Of a DNA stretch of 64,000 bases, positions 25,434-33,285 are shown one piece after another (position 1 is the first letter of the stretch; every line of letters starts with the position of its first letter). A program made the translations under genes and the position numbers. The notes beneath the pieces were generated by a model. It made no database searches, was not told the origin of the DNA, and saw nothing but the letters and a program-made list of their open reading frames with translations. The DNA lies in contig JBHOQX010000005.1 in NCBI GenBank assembly GCA_042408595.1, forward strand, positions 1-64,000, read 5' to 3'. The stretch comes from JBHOQX01 sp042408595. Its GTDB lineage: Bacteria > Chloroflexota > Chloroflexia > Chloroflexales > Roseiflexaceae.

Positions 25434-25562
25434 ATGAAACAGCGCATCTTCCGCAGTCTCCTGGCCGCTGCCATCGCGGGCTTGATAGTCGTTGCCGGTG
25501 CCGCACCATTGACCCAGCCCGGTTCTGGCCCTGCAGTAAGCTCGTTCAGCATCGGCCAGTGA
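25434..25562 (+). CDS. 42-aa signal-peptide-like ORF, possible exported peptide precursor
   Basis: M-K-Q-R-I-F-R start, a hydrophobic core LLAAAIAGLIVVAGAA, then a short polar C terminus ending SSFSIGQ. This is the shape of a secretion signal followed by about 17 residues. The ribosome site GAGGA lies eight bases before ATG 25434. Its stop overlaps the GTG start of the DUF5317 gene (GTGA), implying coupled translation. It could be a pheromone-type precursor, a leader peptide, or a tiny membrane protein; no homologue is known to me. Confidence 0.55.
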   Translation: MKQRIFRSLLAAAIAGLIVVAGAAPLTQPGSGPAVSSFSIGQ

Positions 25563-26128
25563 CCCTGCTGCTCCTCGTCGCGGCGCTCGCGTTGCTGGTC
25601 GGCGCGATCGCGATGTGGCGGGCACCGCGCCTGCCGCGCTACCTGCCGCTGCTGGCGATCGCGGCCGTCCCACAGATCGGCACGCTGCTCGGGCTGTACC
25701 TGCCGGGCATGTTCTGGGTGACGGCCGTCGCACTCGCCGCGTGGTCCCTCCTCAACTGGCGGCTGGCCGGCATGCCGATCCTGGCGCTCGGCCTCTTGCT
25801 GAATATCGCCGTGATGGCCGCCCACGGCGGCGCCATGCCGATCCGGGCAGAGATCCTTGCCGCAGGCGGCGAGGTCTTCGCGCCCGGTACGTTTCTTGCC
25901 GGCTCCAAGGATGTGGTTGTCGATTCCTCGTGGCTCTGGCCGCTGTCCGACTGGCTCGCGCTGCGCTGGGGGCGCTATGCGATCATCGCCAGCCCCGGCG
26001 ATCTGCTGATCCTCACTGGCCTGCTCGTCTGGCTGTTCCGGAGCCGGTTGTCGGAAAGGACTCATCAACATGCTTCCGAATCTGAGCAGCACGCCGCCGT
26101 CGCTCACCCTGCTGCCCGGACGGAGTAG
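25559..26128 (+). CDS. DUF5317-type integral membrane protein
   Basis: 189 aa with five or so TM helices. The middle block LLNIAVMAAHGGAMPIRAE and the late block RWGRYAIIASPGDLLILTG match the DUF5317 pattern (N-x-x-V-x-x-N/H-G-G-x-M-P and S-x-G-D). The function of the family is unknown. The C-terminal 25 residues are hydrophilic (SERTHQHASESEQH). GTG start at 25559 overlaps the peptide ORF, and its 3' end overlaps the next small gene by 59 nt in another frame, so the three are tightly linked. Confidence 0.72.
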   Translation: MTLLLLVAALALLVGAIAMWRAPRLPRYLPLLAIAAVPQIGTLLGLYLPGMFWVTAVALAAWSLLNWRLAGMPILALGLLLNIAVMAAHGGAMPIRAEILAAGGEVFAPGTFLAGSKDVVVDSSWLWPLSDWLALRWGRYAIIASPGDLLILTGLLVWLFRSRLSERTHQHASESEQHAAVAHPAARTE

Positions 26129-26348
26129 CCGCCCGGCGTTGACCCGGCTCGCGTTTCTTGCCGCGGCCAGCCCGGCCGTCGCCGAGAGCCTGCTGCACGA
26201 CCCGGTCGGCGCGGCGGCGGCGCACCCGCATTACGCTGTCAGCCTGGACGCGCACGACCGTGCGACGCTCGATGATATCCGCGCCGGGGTTCGTACGGTC
26301 AGCGAGTTTCTCTCACGCCTGGCGGATATCGTCGATGGCGCGGCGTAG
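26070..26348 (+). CDS. Small protein with Os1348/NHLP-leader-like pattern
   Basis: 92 aa. After a Ser/Pro/Leu-rich start, residues 26-80 read like the helical leader-like fold of small Os1348-type proteins: ASPAVAESLLHDPVGAAA, then Y-x-V-S-L-D-x-x-D-R-A-T-L-D-D-I. Such domains precede RiPP core peptides or stand alone with unknown roles. GAAAGGA lies nine bases before ATG 26070. No maturase or cyclase gene is adjacent, and there is no Cys/Ser/Thr-rich core, so a RiPP role is only a possibility. Confidence 0.5.
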   Translation: MLPNLSSTPPSLTLLPGRSSRPALTRLAFLAAASPAVAESLLHDPVGAAAAHPHYAVSLDAHDRATLDDIRAGVRTVSEFLSRLADIVDGAA

Positions 26349-26446
26349 CCTGCCCGCGCGCCGGTAGCCCTCCAACTATCTCCGCCCCATTACAACGGGT
26401 AGAGTCGCTCATCGCGCCGCTACGCGCAGGAAGTGTCGAGCACGCC

Positions 26447-27631
26447 ATGGTCGAGTGGGCCAGCCAATCTTCAGCAACACCGCCGTCCGACGGCGTTGCG
26501 CTGCTGCGCCTGCTGATCGAGGCGGCCGACCTGCCCGCCTGCTTCGGGGCGCTGCGCGCGCTGCTGCCCCGTGTGCTCCCCGCCACCCGCGTGGATGTCC
26601 TGTCCAGCCGCCGGCGCGATCGGGATTCGCTGCTGTTCACATCGGGCGGCGAGAGCAGCCGGCCGCCAGCGCATAGCATCGCGACGGCCGCCGGCTACGC
26701 CGAGTGGCTACGAGTGCGCGGCTACAGCTCGATCACCTCGCTGCCGATCGCGGCCGGCGGCGAGCACTTCGGCTGGCTGGTGCTGGCCCGCGCCCACCGC
26801 CCGCTCGACCTGGCGGCAAGCGACCTGGGCGGGCAGATCGCCGCCGCGCTCGCGGCACGCATGCTCCAGGACGATTTGCATGACCGGCTGGCCACGCGCG
26901 AGGCGCAGATCACCCAGCTCGAGCAGCGCCTGCGGGAGACGGAAGCGCTGCGGGATCGGGCGGTGCTGGTCGCCGGGGCGGCGCACGATATCTCGAACCT
27001 CCTCAGCGCCGTCGCGGGTCGCGCGCTGCTGCTGGAACAGGAGGGCGCGGCCACCCGCGACGACCTGTCAATCCTGGCGCAGGCCGCCCGCGATGCACAG
27101 CACCTGCTGCGCCGCATCACCACAGCGAGCCAGCCGACGGCCGAGGTCGTGCCCGCGCCGGTCGCCACCGTGGGGCGGGTGGTGCGCGACGTGCTGGAAC
27201 TGACGCGCCCGCTATGGGAGGGGCGCGACGACATTCGGATCACCACGGCGATCGGGCCGGTGCCTCCGGTACGCGCCCATGGCGCCGAGTTACGCGAGGC
27301 GCTGATGAACATCCTGCTCAACGCGCTGGAGGCGATGCCGGAGGGTGGCACGCTGACGATCCGGGCGCAACAGTTGGACGACCGGGTGCGGATCGAGGTC
27401 GCCGATACCGGCCGCGGGGTTCCGCCGGAGCTGCACGAGGCGATCTTCGCGCCCTTGGTAACGACGCATCCGGGCGGCGGTGGCATTGGCCTGAGCATCA
27501 GCCGCGCGGTGATCGAGCGGCTCGGCGGGCGGATGGCGCTGCACAGCGAGCCGGGCCAGGGCGCCACCTTCATGATCGACCTGCCGGCGCTCCGCTCGCT
27601 GGGCGGCTTCCGCGAGGCCAGTGCGCCCTAG
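26447..27631 (+). CDS. Soluble sensor histidine kinase with N-terminal GAF-like domain
   Basis: 394 aa. Residues about 18-140 form a GAF-like sensor (SITSLPIAAGGEHFGWLVLA), followed by a coiled coil (150-170) and a kinase core with H180 in AGAAHDISN, N box ALMNILLNALEAMPEGG, D box VADTGRGV, and G box GGGGIGLSIS. All catalytic motifs are intact. No TM segment. No response regulator is adjacent. The preceding small ORFs and the MalT-like regulator may form a functional unit with it. Confidence 0.85.
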   Translation: MVEWASQSSATPPSDGVALLRLLIEAADLPACFGALRALLPRVLPATRVDVLSSRRRDRDSLLFTSGGESSRPPAHSIATAAGYAEWLRVRGYSSITSLPIAAGGEHFGWLVLARAHRPLDLAASDLGGQIAAALAARMLQDDLHDRLATREAQITQLEQRLRETEALRDRAVLVAGAAHDISNLLSAVAGRALLLEQEGAATRDDLSILAQAARDAQHLLRRITTASQPTAEVVPAPVATVGRVVRDVLELTRPLWEGRDDIRITTAIGPVPPVRAHGAELREALMNILLNALEAMPEGGTLTIRAQQLDDRVRIEVADTGRGVPPELHEAIFAPLVTTHPGGGGIGLSISRAVIERLGGRMALHSEPGQGATFMIDLPALRSLGGFREASAP

Positions 27632-27849
27632 CGGCGCTCCCCCACTCCCCGACGTGTTGCACCCTCCCTGCCGCCGCCCCTGCTTGCCGGGGCCGGCGGC
27701 GCTGTTCTGCGGCATCCCGCTGCTGCCATCGCTCACCCCTCGCCCTTCGCCGGCGGGCGGCGCTGGGAACTGTGCCGTGGTGTTCCCCGTCGGGCCACGG
27801 GCCATCGGGCCCTCCCGCACGGCCATCGGCCAAGGCAGGTGCGAAACGA

Positions 27850-29253
27850 ATGGCATACGACCTGATCATCCACAACGCGCTGTTGGTCGATGAGACGGGC
27901 GCCTGGCGCGGCGCGGTCGCGGCGCTGGGTGGGCGGATCGCCGCACTGTTCGCCGGCGATCCGGACGGGCCGGCGGATGAGACGCTCGACGCCGGCGGGC
28001 TGCCGGTGCTCCCCGGCCTGATCGACGCGCATGTGCATTTCAACGACCCCGGCCGGGCCGACTGGGAAGGGTTCGAAGCTGGCAGCATGAGCGCGGCAGC
28101 CGGCGGCATCACGACCGTGCTCGACATGCCGCTGAACAACCGCCCCGCGGTAGTGGACGGCCCAACGCTCGCCGCCAAGCGCGACGCACTCGCCGGGCGC
28201 TCAGTGGTCGATTACGCGCTATGGGGCGGGCTGGTCGAGGGCCGGGCCAGCACGCTCGCCGCGCAGGACGCCGCGGGCGCGGTGGCCTACAAGGCGTTCA
28301 TGAGCGCCTCCGGCATCGAGGACTTCCCGGCGGTGAGCGACGGCACGCTGCTCGACGGGCTGCGCCACGCGGCGCGCAGCGGCCGGTTGGTCGGCGTCCA
28401 CGCCGAGAGCGAGGCGTTGACCGCGCACTTCGCCGCTCGGCTGCGGGCTGCCGGCCGCACCGACCGCCGCGCCTGGCTCGACGCCCGCCCGCCGCTGGCC
28501 GAGCTGGATGCCATCGCGCGGGCGCTCCGGCTGGCGCGCGAGGCCCGGGCGCGGCTGCATATCGTCCATGTTAGCACCGCCGAGGGCGTCGATCTGGTCG
28601 AAGCGGCACGGCGTGCCGCTTCCGTCCCGGCGCAGACCGGGGGGCAGCCGGTGAGCTGCGAGACCTGCCCGCACTACCTGACACTAGACGATAACGATTT
28701 TGTCGCTCTCGGGCCGGACGCCAAGTGCGCACCACCACTCCGCCCGCGGGCCACGGTCGAGGCACTGTGGCAGCGAGTGCTGGACGGAGCGGTCGATCTG
28801 ATCGCCTCGGACCATTCGCCCTGCCCGACGGCGGACAAGCGCCGCGGCGACGCCGATATCTGGGCGGCCTGGGGCGGGATCAGCGGAGTGCAACTCCTCC
28901 TGCCGTTGCTGCTAACCGAGGGCGTCTACCGGCGCGGGCTGACGCTGCCGCAGCTCGTCCGACTGACGTCGGCCGCGCCGGCCCGGCTGTTCGGCCTGCA
29001 AGGCAAGGGCGCGCTCCGCCCCGGCGCGGATGCCGACTTCACCCTGATCGACCCGGACGCGGAATGGACCGTCGAACCGTCCAGGCTGTTCTCACGGCAC
29101 ACACATACGCCCTACGCTGGGCGGCGGCTACGCGGCCGGGTGCTGGCGACGGTCGTGCGCGGGCGGGTGGTCTTCCGCGATGGGGCGATCATCGCCGCGC
29201 CGGGGTGGGGGCGCCTGCTGACGGGGTGGCAGGGTGACGGGGTGACAGGGTGA
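27850..29253 (+). CDS. allB: Allantoinase (cyclic amidohydrolase)
   Basis: 467 aa. It hydrolyses allantoin to allantoate in purine degradation. Metal ligands are visible: DAHVHFNDPG (His-x-His), carboxylated Lys in AYKAFMS, His in GVHAES, His in IVHVSTAEG, and Asp in ASDHSPC. The sequence WEGFEAGSMSAAAGGITT and DMPLNN favours allantoinase over dihydroorotase or hydantoinase. The N-terminal ATG at 27850 has an AGG-containing site. The last nine residues (TGWQGDGVTG) and the stop lie inside an intergenic-type octamer repeat. No other purine-catabolism genes are adjacent. Confidence 0.85.
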   Translation: MAYDLIIHNALLVDETGAWRGAVAALGGRIAALFAGDPDGPADETLDAGGLPVLPGLIDAHVHFNDPGRADWEGFEAGSMSAAAGGITTVLDMPLNNRPAVVDGPTLAAKRDALAGRSVVDYALWGGLVEGRASTLAAQDAAGAVAYKAFMSASGIEDFPAVSDGTLLDGLRHAARSGRLVGVHAESEALTAHFAARLRAAGRTDRRAWLDARPPLAELDAIARALRLAREARARLHIVHVSTAEGVDLVEAARRAASVPAQTGGQPVSCETCPHYLTLDDNDFVALGPDAKCAPPLRPRATVEALWQRVLDGAVDLIASDHSPCPTADKRRGDADIWAAWGGISGVQLLLPLLLTEGVYRRGLTLPQLVRLTSAAPARLFGLQGKGALRPGADADFTLIDPDAEWTVEPSRLFSRHTHTPYAGRRLRGRVLATVVRGRVVFRDGAIIAAPGWGRLLTGWQGDGVTG

Positions 29254-29260
29254 GGAGGTG
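29221..29260. repeat. Octanucleotide tandem repeat overlapping the allantoinase stop
   Basis: Five units, ACGGGGTG, GCAGGGTG, ACGGGGTG, ACAGGGTG and AGGAGGTG, run without gaps. Further GTGAT/CATCAC text follows to 29310, and a reverse-complement pair TGTCACCC x2 lies at 31018-31033. Confidence 0.7.
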
Positions 29261-29324
29261 ATGGCTTGTCACTCCTCGTTCATCACCTGTCACCCATCAC
29301 CTGCCGCTCCAGGCCCGGGCACGC

Positions 29325-29618
29325 TCAGCCGATCCAGGCCGGTTTGCGGTGCCAGGTGGGCGATTCGTGGGCCGTCTGCGCATCAAGGTTCAGCGTGACG
29401 ACGTTGCCCTTAACCTGCGCAATGGCGCTGAACGGGATGTAGAGCGTCTCGCGCCCGAGGAGCCCACGATGCACCTCCAGGCAGCTCTCCTCTTCGCTGG
29501 GCAGGACGCCGCCGCCCATGCTCGCTCCGAACCAGACGTGCGTGACTTTTCCCAGTTTCGCTCCGTCCGACGCGTGCACTTCCATACCTTCGCGGAGTTG
29601 TGTGCTCAGGTCGGCCAT
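29325..29618 (-). CDS. DUF2171-like (PRC-barrel-type) small protein
   Basis: 97 aa soluble beta-rich protein: V-H-A-S-D-G-A-K-L-G-K-V then LEVHRGLLGRETLYIPFSAI and VTLNLDAQTA, the pattern of DUF2171/PRC-barrel small proteins often linked to stress. A strong AAGGAGGT site precedes ATG 29618. Probably monocistronic. The exact role is unknown. Confidence 0.75.
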   Translation of the reverse strand: MADLSTQLREGMEVHASDGAKLGKVTHVWFGASMGGGVLPSEEESCLEVHRGLLGRETLYIPFSAIAQVKGNVVTLNLDAQTAHESPTWHRKPAWIG

Positions 29619-29779
29619 GGCAAACCTCCTTGTGTGACACAGCCTGTGTAGCACCACGACGGAGACAGCAGGTTGCGTGCCGGCGTCCACGGCAGGGCCG
29701 GCACTCGTACGATACAGCGCATGATACTACACTTCCGCTGGCTATAGCGCTTCCTGCCGCCTGACGGCGGTATGCGGTA
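29619..29779. other. Intergenic stretch with nothing recognised
   Basis: Contains CTGCCGCCTGACGGCGG (29754-29770), a small GC hairpin without T-tract. No ORF or promoter was seen. Together with the broken ORF that follows, the gene-free stretch is about 500 nt. Confidence 0.4.
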
Positions 29780-30117
29780 CCCCCTTGAGGCGGCACCACA
29801 ATACCTCTGCCGGTTCCAATAGTCGGCGAACACACCGACGAGCGGCCAGATCACGATCCCAGCAGCATCACGCCATGCATGATCGGTGCGATAGCGAGCA
29901 CCGCCGCCGACCCAATGCGCCGCGTCAGCCGCCAGCGGCACGCGAACCGGGCCAGGCTGCGATCGAACAGCGAGGCGGCTTGCGCCATCCAGAAAGGGAG
30001 AAGCGGGCTTTCCGCGGAGTTGCCGCGTTCACGGGCGCGCCCTCGCATCGTCTGAGCGCCCGCGGCACCTGACGGCCGGCGAACGGCCAGGCGGCGCCCG
30101 CCCTCGGCCTCGGTCAT
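29780..30117 (-). pseudogene. Possible frameshifted small membrane protein gene
   Basis: An ORF opens at ATG 30117, overlapping the phosphatase stop (ATGA), and gives 88 aa with SPLLPFWMAQAASLFDRSLAR and one TM (AAVLAIAPIMHGVMLLG) before a TGA at 29851. Shifting one base continues IVIWPLVGVFADYWNRQ, a plausible second TM end. The two pieces look like one two-helix protein broken by a frameshift. No homologue is known to me, so this is tentative. Confidence 0.3.
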
Positions 30118-30926
30118 CCGTCGCGATCCGGCGCCGCTGCGCGCCAGGCCGCCGCCAGCTCGGGCAGATCGGCGAAGACCGCCGTCGGCTGGAGCGCGCT
30201 CGCGGCCAGGTCGGCGCGCGTCGTCACGCCGGTGAGCACCAGCGCCGAGTCGATCCCCGCGGCGACGGCCCCAGCGATATCGGTGTCCAGCCGGTCGCCG
30301 ACGGCCAGCGTGCGGGCCGGCGTCGCGCCGAGGAGCTCGATCGCGATCAGATACATCGCCGGGGCGGGCTTGCCGATCACGGTCGGGCGGACATCGGTGG
30401 CCGCCTCGATCAGCGCCAGCAGCGAACCGGCCCCCGGCACCAGCCCGGCCTCGGTCGGCAGGGTGCGGTCGGCATTCGTACCGACGAAGCGCGCCCCGGC
30501 GCGGATGGCCAGCGTTGCAATGCGGAATTTGGCGTAGGTCGCCTGTGTGTCCAGCCCGACGACGACCACCGCCGGGCGGCGCTCGTCGTAGACGAAATAG
30601 CCGTCGTCGAACAGAGCGGCGCGTAGCCCTTCCTCGCCGATGAAATAGGCCGGCGTACCGCGCGGGAACTGCTCCTCCAGGTAGCGGCGGGTCGCCACCG
30701 GCGAGGTGATGATCCGCGCCGCAGGGATGCGCACGCCCATCGCCGCCAGTTTGGCCTCGAACTGGGCCGGCGTCATGGTCGCGTTGTTCGTCAGGCAGGC
30801 GTAGGCGATGCCCCGGGCCTCGAGCAGCCCCAGCAGCTCGTTCACGCCCGGCAGCCGCTCATTGCCGCGGTAGAGCACGCCGTCCATGTCGAATAAGACA
30901 GCGGAGTAACAGGTGAGTTGCAGCAC
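30114..30926 (-). CDS. NagD-like HAD-superfamily phosphatase (subclass IIA)
   Basis: 270 aa. HAD motif I DMDGVLYRG, motif II TNNA, motif III Lys in GKPAPAMY, motif IV GDRLDTDIAGA; the cap between motifs II and III is the large IIA type. Such enzymes dephosphorylate small molecules (p-nitrophenyl phosphate, glycerol phosphate, nucleotides); the physiological substrate is open. GTG at 30926 is the only start placing the DxD motif at the usual distance; the ribosome site is weak. Confidence 0.87.
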   Translation of the reverse strand: MLQLTCYSAVLFDMDGVLYRGNERLPGVNELLGLLEARGIAYACLTNNATMTPAQFEAKLAAMGVRIPAARIITSPVATRRYLEEQFPRGTPAYFIGEEGLRAALFDDGYFVYDERRPAVVVVGLDTQATYAKFRIATLAIRAGARFVGTNADRTLPTEAGLVPGAGSLLALIEAATDVRPTVIGKPAPAMYLIAIELLGATPARTLAVGDRLDTDIAGAVAAGIDSALVLTGVTTRADLAASALQPTAVFADLPELAAAWRAAAPDRDG

Positions 30927-31041
30927 GTTGGTCTCGTGTTATCAGGCGATCGGGCGGTGGACAATGCACGGCGGAAGGGGGACGCGTGATACATGACCAC
31001 TGACCAATGACACACCGTGTCACCCTGTCACCCTATCGCGG

Positions 31042-32832
31042 CTACATCCGCTCCGGCGCCTGGATCCCCAGGAGCCCGAGGCCGGTGCTCAGCGCGGTGG
31101 CCGTGGCCGCCACCAGCCGCAGCCGGGCCGCCCGCAGCTCCGGGCGCTCGGCCCGCAGCACCGGACAGTCGCGGTAGAACGCTGACAGCGCCCGCGCCGT
31201 CTCGTAGCACCACTCGGCGACGACGAACGGCGCGTAGCGCTCGCCCGCCTCGCGCACCGCTCCCGGCAGCCGGGCGAGCTGCTTGATGACCGCGACCTCC
31301 GCTGGATGGGTGAGCAGTTCCGACCACTGGCCAGCGGCCACCGACGGCGGCTCCCCCGCCCGCGGTCCGCCGTCGGTCGTCGCTTTGCGCAGAATGGACC
31401 GGCAGCGAGCGTGCATGTACTGGATGTACGGCGCGCTGTTGCCCTCCAGCGACAGCATCCGGTTCCAGTCGAGTGTGATGTTGCGCTTCGGGTCCTGGTA
31501 CAGGTCGTTGTAGATCACCGCGCCGACGCCCACCGCCTCGGCGATCTGCTCCTTCTCGGCCTCCGGCAGGTCCGGGCTGGCCTGCTCCACCACGGCGCGC
31601 GCCCGCTGGTGGGCCTCGTTCAGCAGCGACTCCAGGTACAGCACATTGCCGCGGCGCATGGAGAAGGGCTGGCCGTCGGCGTCGAAGACCGTGCCGAACG
31701 AAATGTGGACCAGCTCGATATCGCGGGCGTAGCCGAGCGCGCGCGCCAGCGCGAAGACCTGGCGGAAATGCAGCTCCTGCGGCTGGCCGACGACGTAGAT
31801 GATTTTTTTTGGGTGGTACTCGCGCTCGCGGTAGATGATCGTGGCGACATCGCGCGTCTGGTAGAGCGTGCCACCATCGGAGCGCTGCACCAGGAAATTC
31901 GGCAGCTCCTTGCCGTTGCGGTCGCGCAACCCTTTGATGACCAGCGCGCCGTTCGGGTCGCGCTCGGCTTCGTCCAGCTCTTCCACCTGCGCGATCACCG
32001 CCGGGAGCATGTCGGCATAAAAGCTCTCGCCATGCATGGTGTCGAAGCGGACATGGAGCCGCTCGTAGTTGCGGGCGTTGGCGCGGATGGTCGCGTCCAC
32101 CATCCACTGCCACAACGCGCGCGCCTGCGGGTCGCCCTGCTCCAGCCGCAGGCTCCAGGCGCGGGCGGTCTCGTCGGCCGCCTCGGCGTCCGGGTCGTCG
32201 CCGTCCTCCGCCGCGCCGATCAGCCGGTTGTAGCGGGTGTACAGCTCTTCGATCTGCGCCAGCACCGCCTCGCCTTCGCCCTCCGGCCGGCCGAAGCGCT
32301 CGATCGCCGCCAGCAGCGTGCCGAACTGCTTGCCATAGTCGCCCAGGTGGTTGTCGGCGATGGTCTCGTAGCCAAGGAAGCGGAGGATGTTGTTGATCGC
32401 CTGGCCGATGATCGTCGAGCGAATGTGGCCGACGTGCATCCGCCGGGCGATATTCGGTGACGAATAATCGAGCACCACCCGCTCGCCCTTGCCCAGGTCG
32501 TCGCTGCCGTAGCGTGCGCCAAGGCGCTCCACGTCATCGAGCACCGCCGCGGTCAGGCGCGGTGCATCGAGCGTAACGTTCAGGAACGGGCCGGCCGCCG
32601 CCACGCTGCCCACCAGCGTGTCCGGCCCGAAGCGCAGCGTGGCAGCCAGCTCCTGCGCCAGTTGCGGCGGCGGCACGCCGCGCTCCCGCGCGGCGCGGAA
32701 GGTCGGAAAGGCGAGATCGGCAGGGATGTTGGCCTTGGGCGGGGCCAGCTCGATCAGGTCGGCTGGCACGCGCCCGGTGGCGAGCAGCGCCTCCCGGATC
32801 TCGCGGGCGAATCGGTCGAGGGCGTAGTCCAT
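31042..32832 (-). CDS. argS: Arginyl-tRNA synthetase
   Basis: 596 aa class Ia synthetase that charges tRNA-Arg. An N-terminal Add-1 domain (1-110), HIGH-type motif HVGH (133-136) in SPNIARRMHVGHIRST, catalytic domain with EREYHPKKIIYVVG, and the C-terminal DALR anticodon-binding domain ending with …GIQAPERM. The KMSKS loop is replaced by PFSMRRGN, as in the ArgRS subgroup lacking the canonical second Lys. ATG 32832 with AGGAAC was chosen over an upstream in-frame start without a ribosome site. Confidence 0.95.
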   Translation of the reverse strand: MDYALDRFAREIREALLATGRVPADLIELAPPKANIPADLAFPTFRAARERGVPPPQLAQELAATLRFGPDTLVGSVAAAGPFLNVTLDAPRLTAAVLDDVERLGARYGSDDLGKGERVVLDYSSPNIARRMHVGHIRSTIIGQAINNILRFLGYETIADNHLGDYGKQFGTLLAAIERFGRPEGEGEAVLAQIEELYTRYNRLIGAAEDGDDPDAEAADETARAWSLRLEQGDPQARALWQWMVDATIRANARNYERLHVRFDTMHGESFYADMLPAVIAQVEELDEAERDPNGALVIKGLRDRNGKELPNFLVQRSDGGTLYQTRDVATIIYREREYHPKKIIYVVGQPQELHFRQVFALARALGYARDIELVHISFGTVFDADGQPFSMRRGNVLYLESLLNEAHQRARAVVEQASPDLPEAEKEQIAEAVGVGAVIYNDLYQDPKRNITLDWNRMLSLEGNSAPYIQYMHARCRSILRKATTDGGPRAGEPPSVAAGQWSELLTHPAEVAVIKQLARLPGAVREAGERYAPFVVAEWCYETARALSAFYRDCPVLRAERPELRAARLRLVAATATALSTGLGLLGIQAPERM

Positions 32833-33285
32833 GCGGGCGGTTCCTGTTTCTCTTGCGGGGCGCTTACAGCGGCGCGGCCGGCGCAAAGCGACATTTTAGG
32901 GGTAGGGCAGCCCATGATCTCCAAGTCTGCCGTGAGGAGGGGGGTGTCCGGTCCCTACTCGTGAAAGCGTCCATCGTCCAGCTCTTCCGCGACCGACTCG
33001 CTGGCCGCGGGCCGTGGGCGCCTCCGCCGGGCAGCCAGCATGCGAACCCTGGCCTGGGCGCACATTCCGCGTCGAAGCCCCCGCGCTGCATATTCCTATC
33101 ATACACGGTTTATGCCGAAACGCCAAAGGGCCGTCGCCGCGCCGCGTGCCGCGGCGCACCAGGGCCGTGCAGACTGTTAACAACCGTTCATCCAGACCGC
33201 TTGAGTCGCGCCCGGCCGGGTGCTAGGCTATACCCGCCGGCGTCCGCCGTTTGTGCGCACGACCGCCTGTCGTTGGAATCGGGCC
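32833..33285. other. Divergent intergenic region between argS and a sensor kinase gene
   Basis: About 450 nt without a credible ORF. It holds the argS promoter (33098-33126, minus). On the plus strand TTGAGT (33201-33206) and TAGGCT (33224-33229), 17 nt apart, could serve the kinase gene but match weakly. Confidence 0.45.
33098..33126 (-). promoter_or_regulatory. Probable argS promoter
   Basis: On the minus strand TTGGCG (33126-33121) and TATGAT (33103-33098) with a 17-nt spacer. The implied argS leader is about 260 nt, long enough for a T-box or other control element, but I recognised none. Confidence 0.55.

Noticed and set aside
26070..26348. Confident RiPP precursor
   Set aside because: No core peptide and no modifying enzyme nearby; only the leader-like pattern is present.
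27214..27849. Upstream extension of the allantoinase frame
   Set aside because: It overlaps the kinase gene in another frame and is Arg/Ala-rich; the amidohydrolase start is at 27850.
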